NCBI RefSeq assembly: GCF_020131355.1
Contig: NZ_JAHLEL010000040.1
Coordinates: forward strand, 124,001 to 188,000
DNA: 64,000 nucleotides
From: Pseudonocardia sp. ICBG1293
GTDB lineage: Bacteria; Actinomycetota; Actinomycetes; Mycobacteriales; Pseudonocardiaceae
Direction: 5' to 3'
Below, piece after piece: positions 59,408-64,000 of the stretch. The stretch's first letter is position 1. Each line of letters starts with the position of its first letter. The notes beneath the pieces are model-generated. The model was given only the letters and a program-made list of their open reading frames with translations, ran no database searches and was not told where the DNA came from. The translations under genes and the position numbers were made by a program.

Positions 59408-62064
59408 GGGCGCAGCGCGGCGCGCAGCTTCTGCACCGCGGCGTCGATCCCGGCCGGGTCGGTGCCGCCGCCCTGCGCGAGGTCGGGCTTGCCACCCCCG
59501 CGCCCGCCGACGGCGGCGGCGAACTCGCCGATCAGCTTCCCGGCGGCGATCCCGCCGTCCCGGGCCGCCTTCGTGGTGGCGACGACGAAGGACACCTTCT
59601 CCCCGTCGACGCCGAACAGCGCGACCACGCCGGGCCGCTCGCCCAGCTTCCCGCGCACGTCCGCGGCCAGGGTCCGCAGGTCGTTGCCGGACACCCCGTC
59701 CGGGGCGGTGACCGCGACGAGCGCGGTGCCGTCGAGGTCCTCGGCCTGCTGGGCCAGCGCCCCGGCCGAGGCCAGCACGGCGTCGGCGCGGTGCTTCTCC
59801 AGGTCGCGCTCGGCGGTCCGCAGCCGCTCGACGATCCCATTGATCCGCTCCGGCAGCTCCTCCGGGCGCGCCTTGAGCTGGTCGGCGAGCTGGTTGACCA
59901 GCAGATGCTCGGTGGTGGCGTGCTTGAAGGCGTCGATCCCGACCAGGGCCTCGACGCGCCGCACCCCGGAACCGATGGAGGCCTCCGACAGCACGCGGAC
60001 CAGGCCGAGCTCGCCGGTGCGCCCGACGTGGGTGCCACCGCACAGCTCGCGCGAGTAGTCGCCCATGTCGACGACGCGCACGCGGTCGCCGTACTTCTCG
60101 CCGAACAGCATCATCGCGCCGAGCGTGCGGGCCTCGTCGATGGAGGTCTCGTAGGTCTGGATCTCCCGGTCCTCCTGCAGGACCGCGTTGACCTCCTCCT
60201 CGATCTCGACCAGCGCCGCGGGCGGCACGGCCCCGGTCGGGGAGGTGAAGTCGAACCGCAGCCGGCCCGGGGCGTTGAGCGACCCGGCCTGGGCGGCGGC
60301 GCTGCCCAGGGTGCCGCGGACCCCGGCGTGCACGAGGTGGGTGGCGGTGTGCGCGCGCGAGATCGCCGACCGGCGGGTGCGGTCGACCTCGGCGACGATC
60401 TCGGCGTCGAGGGTCACGGTGCCGGCGGTGACCACGCCGCGGTGCACCCGCAGCCCGGCCACCGGGGACTGGACGTCGTCCACGCGGACCTCGAAGGACG
60501 CGCCGCGCAGCACGCCGGTGTCGGCCTGCTGGCCGCCGGCCTCGGCGTAGAACGGGGTGCGGTCGAGCAGCACCTCGACCTGCTCGCCCTCGTGGGCGGC
60601 GGGCACGGTGGCGCCGTCGCGCAGCAGCCCGACGACCCGGGACTCCGACTGCAGCGTCTGGTAGCCGAGGAAGTCGGTGGCGCCGTGGGGGTCGAGCACG
60701 GCCCGGTAGACCGAGGCGTCGACGAAGCCGACCTTGCGCCCGGCGGCGTCGGCCTTGGCCCGTGACCGCTGCTCGTCCATCAGCGCGGTGAAGCGCTCCC
60801 GGTCGACGGTGAGCCCGGCCTCGGCGGCCATCTCCAGCGTCAGGTCGATCGGGAAGCCGTAGGTGTCGTGCAGCGCGAACGCCTGGTCACCGGGCAGCGT
60901 GTCGCTGCCGGCGGAGCGGGCGCGGGACACCGCGCCCTCGAAGATCCGCTCACCGGCGGTGAGCGTGGCCCGGAAGGTGTCCTCCTCGGCCCGGATGACG
61001 GCGGAGATCCGCTCGAAGTCGGCGGTGAGCTCGGGGTAGGTGGGCGACATCGTCTCGCGCACGACCTCGGCGAACTCGCCCAGGCAGGGTCCGGTCACGC
61101 CGAGCAGCCGGGCCGAGCGCACGATGCGGCGCAGCAGCCGGCGCAGCACGTAGCCGCGGCCCTCGTTGCCGGGGGTCACACCGTCGCCGACGATCATCAT
61201 CGAGGACCGGGCGTGGTCGGCGATGACGCGGAACCGGACGTCGTCGGTCTCGTCGGCGCCGTAGCGGCGGCCGGACAGCTCCTCGGCCTTGGCGATGACC
61301 GGGCGGACGAGGTCGGTCTCGTAGACGTTGTGGACGTCCTGGAGCAGGAACGCGACCCGCTCGACGCCCATGCCGGTGTCGATGTTCTTGTGCGGCAGGG
61401 TGCCGACCGGCGGGTGCCCCTTCTTCGGGGACAGCTCGCCGCGCTCGTCCTGCATGAAGACGAGGTTCCAGATCTCGAGGTAGCGGTCCTCGTCGGCCTC
61501 GGGGCCGCCCTCGGCGCCGAACTCGGGGCCGCGGTCGACGTAGATCTCCGAGCAGGGGCCGCCGGGGCCGGGCACGCCCATGTCCCAGTAGTTGTCGTCG
61601 CCGCCGCGGCGCTGGATGCGCTCCTCGGGCAGGCCCGCGATCTCCTTCCAGAGCGCGATGGCCTCGTCGTCGTCGTGGTAGACGGTGACCCAGATGATCT
61701 CGGGGTCGAAGCCGTAGCCGCCCTCGTCCTGGCTGCGGGTGATCAGCGACCAGGCGAACTCGATGGCCCCGCGCTTGAAGTAGTCGCCGAAGGAGAAGTT
61801 CCCGGCCATCTGGAAGAAGGTGGTGTGCCGGGTGGTCCTGCCGACCTCGTCGATGTCCGGGGTGCGGACGCACTTCTGGATCGAGGTGGCGCGCGGGTAG
61901 GGCGCGGGCACGTCGCCGAGGAAGTACGGCTTGAACTGCACCATGCCCGCGTTGACGAACAGCAGCTGCGGGTCCTCGAGGATCAGCGAGGCGCTGGGGA
62001 CGGGCGTGTGCCCGTTGCTCTCGAAGTGGGCGGTGAAACGACGGACGATCTCGTGGGTCTGCAC
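59404..62064 (-). CDS. alaS: Alanyl-tRNA synthetase
   Basis: An 886-residue enzyme. The class II core has [18 protein letters not shown] and [16 protein letters not shown], followed by [10 protein letters not shown]. The editing domain has [19 protein letters not shown] and [18 protein letters not shown] (zinc-site residues). The C-Ala oligomerisation domain is complete and ends [14 protein letters not shown] chose GTG 62064 ([19 protein letters not shown]). A longer reading from 62196 adds non-homologous residues. Confidence 0.98.
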   Translation of the reverse strand: MQTHEIVRRFTAHFESNGHTPVPSASLILEDPQLLFVNAGMVQFKPYFLGDVPAPYPRATSIQKCVRTPDIDEVGRTTRHTTFFQMAGNFSFGDYFKRGAIEFAWSLITRSQDEGGYGFDPEIIWVTVYHDDDEAIALWKEIAGLPEERIQRRGGDDNYWDMGVPGPGGPCSEIYVDRGPEFGAEGGPEADEDRYLEIWNLVFMQDERGELSPKKGHPPVGTLPHKNIDTGMGVERVAFLLQDVHNVYETDLVRPVIAKAEELSGRRYGADETDDVRFRVIADHARSSMMIVGDGVTPGNEGRGYVLRRLLRRIVRSARLLGVTGPCLGEFAEVVRETMSPTYPELTADFERISAVIRAEEDTFRATLTAGERIFEGAVSRARSAGSDTLPGDQAFALHDTYGFPIDLTLEMAAEAGLTVDRERFTALMDEQRSRAKADAAGRKVGFVDASVYRAVLDPHGATDFLGYQTLQSESRVVGLLRDGATVPAAHEGEQVEVLLDRTPFYAEAGGQQADTGVLRGASFEVRVDDVQSPVAGLRVHRGVVTAGTVTLDAEIVAEVDRTRRSAISRAHTATHLVHAGVRGTLGSAAAQAGSLNAPGRLRFDFTSPTGAVPPAALVEIEEEVNAVLQEDREIQTYETSIDEARTLGAMMLFGEKYGDRVRVVDMGDYSRELCGGTHVGRTGELGLVRVLSEASIGSGVRRVEALVGIDAFKHATTEHLLVNQLADQLKARPEELPERINGIVERLRTAERDLEKHRADAVLASAGALAQQAEDLDGTALVAVTAPDGVSGNDLRTLAADVRGKLGERPGVVALFGVDGEKVSFVVATTKAARDGGIAAGKLIGEFAAAVGGRGGGKPDLAQGGGTDPAGIDAAVQKLRAALRP

Positions 62065-62324
62065 CGGTGGGTCTCTCGTGACGGGTACGGCTGGCGACGG
62101 GTCGGCGACGGGGCGGGCGACCTGCGCCCGCGCCACACCGTAGGCCGCGCGGCGTGGGGACGCCGCGGGAGGCCGGTCGTGCCAGGTTACCGGCACCCGG
62201 AGGAGGGAACGGCCGGTGCCGGTGCACGCCCGAGCGCACCGGCACCGGCCGTCTGCGGGTCCCGCCGTGCCCCCGGCCCGGGAGGTCGGCCGAGGGCGGC
62301 GGCGGGTCCGCCGTCACGCCCCGG
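62065..62324. other. Intergenic region, sigma factor / alaS
   Basis: About 260 bp. It holds the alaS leader and a strong hairpin at 62209-62252. No T-box or other known riboswitch was recognised. Confidence 0.45.
62209..62252 (-). terminator. Terminator of the sigma factor gene
   Basis: ACGGCCGGTGCCGGTGC at 62209-62225 pairs fully with 62236-62252 across a 10-nt loop. It lies about 70 nt past the sigma-factor stop and upstream of alaS. Confidence 0.78.
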
Positions 62325-63069
62325 TCAGACCGCGACCGGCAGCGGGGCGTCGACGGGGGGCCGCGGCGCGGGGACGACGACCCGGGGGGTGCGCGGGGAC
62401 GGGACGACCGCGACCCGGTCACCCGCGCGGCGCGCCGCGCGGTCCGTCAGCTCACGGCGCAGCCGCTGCAGGGCGCGGTGCTGGGCCACCCGGACCGCGC
62501 CGGGGGTCGAGCCGAGCACGTCGGCGGTCTCCTCCGCGGTCAGCCCGACCGCGATCCGCAGCGTGAGGATCTCGACCTGCCGGGGGCCCAGCAGGTCCAG
62601 GAGGTCGGACAGGCGGTCGTTGCGCTCGGCGTCGAGCACGACCTGCTCCGGGTCCTCCTCGCGGCCGGGCCGCTCGGGCAGCTCCTCGACGGCGTCGCAG
62701 CGGTTGCGGGCCATCGCGCGGAACGCGTCGGCGATCTTGTGCCGGGCGATGCCGAACACGAACGCGCGGAACGACATGCCCGAGGGCCGGTAGTGCGGCA
62801 GCACGGACAGCACGGCCATGCAGACGTCCTGGGCGACGTCGTCGGCCGATCCCAGGATGGTCTCGCGCCGGCCCAGCCGTGCCCGGCAGAACCGCTCCAC
62901 CTGCGGCTGCACCGTCGCCAGCAGCAGTGCGACCGCGCGCCCGTCACCGGCGACGGCGGCGGCCAGCATCTCCGGCGGGAGCAGGTCCGCCGCCTGCCGG
63001 GTGTCGGGTGTCGGCCTCCTCGGTGGCGTCCTCGGGTGCGGTGGCGATGGCCACGGGTCCGTCGTGCAT
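62325..63069 (-). CDS. shbA: ECF-like sigma factor, SigD/ShbA type; start in question
   Basis: A sigma-70 family protein without region 1. Region 2 has FCRARLGRRETI, DDVAQDVCMAVL and SFRAFVFGIARHKIADAFRA; region 4 has LGPRQVEILTLRIAVGLTAE and GSTPGAVRVAQHRALQRL. This closely matches mycobacterial SigD and Streptomyces ShbA, which transcribes hrdB. A Pro/Arg tail of about 40 residues ends the protein. In the main frame the nearest ATG is at 62969 (214 residues), with its GGAG directly adjacent. A better start, ATG 63069 with GAGGAG 8 nt upstream, encodes MHDGPVAIATAPEDATEEAD but is one frame off. The span listed assumes an extra base near 63000-63020. Confidence 0.82.
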
Positions 63070-63439
63070 CTGCCCAGCTCTCCTCGGTCGCGACCCGGTG
63101 GCCGCGTCAGGCGCCGGCACCGCGTGCGTCCGGCCACGGGCCGGACGGTGCGACTGTCGCGCTGTCCTGTGCCGGTGGTGGTCGGCGCTGCCGGCAGGTC
63201 CGCTCGGCCGCGCCCCGGCCTGCGATCAACACTTCCGGTGCACCCTTTCGGGGTCAATCAACATGCACAATTTGCGGTATAGGTCGACGGACAGTAGGGC
63301 GCGCACCGCCGAACAGGGCAACCCGCGGACCGGCCGGACGTCACCCCTCCCGCAGGGGGGTCCTCGCCCGCGGGCGTGACCCGCGCGGAGCACTGTCGTT
63401 GGGCCGGGTGTCACACCCCGCTCGCCCGAAGGACCGCTC
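63070..63439. other. Divergent intergenic region, sigma factor / protease
   Basis: About 370 bp. It contains the sigma-factor ribosome site and candidate promoter. No clear promoter for the protease was found; the ribosome site AAGGA precedes its start. Apparent long frames here have no homology. Confidence 0.45.
63242..63270 (-). promoter_or_regulatory. Candidate promoter of the sigma factor gene
   Basis: TTGTGC (63270-63265) and AAGGGT (63247-63242) are spaced 17 bp on the minus strand. They lie in the only AT-rich patch nearby (63251-63285). The leader would be about 165 nt. Confidence 0.35.
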
Positions 63440-64000
63440 GTGCCTCTGCGTCGCCCGCACCGCCTCCTGCTCGCCGCCCTCGGCACCGTCGCGATCGGTG
63501 TGGGGGTGGCCGTGCCGGCCACCGCGGACCCCGCGCTCCCCCCGGTCACGGTCGGCGACGACGCGGCCGCGGCCCTGGTCCCGGCGGTGACCGAGGCGCT
63601 CGGCCCCGCGCTGGCCGGGACCTGGCTGGCCGACGGGCGGCTGATGGTCGGTACCTGGGACGCCGCCTCCGCCCCGCTGATCTCGGCGCTCGGCGCGACC
63701 CCGGTGGTGCGCGAGGAGCCGCGTCGCGACCCGGTCGCGGTGCTGTCGTCGCTGGCGGAGCGCACGGCCTCGGGCATGCCGGCCGGACTGGACTCCTACG
63801 GCGTGGACCCCCGCACGGAGCAGGTCGTGCTGAGCGTCGTCGACGGGCCGGGGGCCGATGCGCTGGCGGCGGGCCTGACCGGTGGTCTGGACCCGGCGGC
63901 GGTGCGGGTGGAACGGGTGGCCGCGCCGGCGCACCGCCAGGCGGCGGTCGCCGGGGGTGACACCATCACCGACGGCACCCGTCGCTGCACCGCGGGGTTC
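63440..64000 (+). CDS. Secreted S1-family (alpha-lytic type) serine protease, 5' part
   Basis: The first 187 residues of a gene that continues past the window. A signal peptide (MPLRRPHRLLLAALGTVAIG, cleavage near VPATA-DP) is followed by a propeptide of about 140 residues. The mature enzyme appears to begin at GGDTITDGTRRCTAGF, which resembles streptogrisin starts. The catalytic residues lie beyond the window. GTG 63440 follows AAGGA with 6 nt spacing. It is divergent from the sigma-factor gene. Confidence 0.82.
   Translation, partial: MPLRRPHRLLLAALGTVAIGVGVAVPATADPALPPVTVGDDAAAALVPAVTEALGPALAGTWLADGRLMVGTWDAASAPLISALGATPVVREEPRRDPVAVLSSLAERTASGMPAGLDSYGVDPRTEQVVLSVVDGPGADALAAGLTGGLDPAAVRVERVAAPAHRQAAVAGGDTITDGTRRCTAGF

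Overview
The window is a very GC-rich stretch of an actinobacterial chromosome. The actinobacterial markers are RbpA, the integration host factor MihF, WhiA, BldD, a SigD/ShbA-type sigma factor, an omega subunit beside gmk, and the cluster orders uvrC-rapZ-yvcK-whiA-gap-pgk-tpiA-secG and pyrR-pyrB-pyrC-carA-carB-pyrF. Protein style and gene order suggest Pseudonocardiales, most likely a Pseudonocardia relative. That is an inference without a database search. No tRNA, rRNA, CRISPR array, insertion sequence or prophage was recognised. Almost everything is conserved core chromosome.

Layout, left to right. 1-2104 (+): the 3' end of purT, a VOC-fold protein and a patatin lipase. 2110-3818 (-): amt-glnB. 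4094-4522 (+): a DoxX-like protein. 4588-6513 (-): trpB2, rbpA, secG. 6622-15683 (-): uvrC-rapZ-yvcK-whiA-(unknown)-gap-pgk-tpiA, read right to left. 15874-16674 (+): a DUF2786 protein. 16682-28834 (-): metK-priA-def-fmt-rsmB-rpe-ribD-ribE-ribBA-ribH-PH protein, which includes a complete riboflavin pathway. 29178-29711 (+): a secreted SH3 protein. 29783-41529 (-): pyrR-pyrB-pyrC-carA-carB-pyrF, then mihF-gmk-rpoZ-coaBC. 42113-43233 (+): bldD and a DUF4177 protein. 43240-44221 (-): efp-nusB. 44326-49422 (+): a two-component system and an ABC exporter. 49427-50506 (-): pepQ. 50537-51794 (+): a metallo-hydrolase and a TOPRIM protein. 51883-54895 (-): aroC-aroK-aroB. 54909-55619 (-): a prepilin peptidase interrupted by a stop codon. 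55698-56579 (+): a spermidine-synthase-like protein. 56580-57632 (-): a butanediol dehydrogenase. 57737-62064 (-): alaS-ruvX-mltG. 62325-63069 (-): a sigma factor. 63440-64000 (+): the start of a secreted S1 protease.

Many neighbours overlap by 4 nt (ATGA or GTGA) or 1 nt, so translational coupling dominates. The pyr genes together make UMP from bicarbonate, glutamine and aspartate. The leader of pyrR carries an exact PyrR-binding loop next to the Shine-Dalgarno sequence. The aro, efp-nusB and alaS-mltG blocks are in the usual actinobacterial order, but aroE is missing from its expected place.

The best leads are these. (1) Leaderless promoters recur, including a mirror-symmetric divergent pair between pepQ and the metallo-hydrolase. 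At three genes the -10 box creates a false upstream ATG. (2) An in-frame amber codon splits the prepilin peptidase. (3) rsmB and the sigma factor both have the well-placed start one frame away from the body of the gene. (4) CarA carries about 220 extra disordered residues. (5) The sensor kinase contains a second, dead kinase module. (6) A 19-bp tandem repeat lies downstream of bldD.
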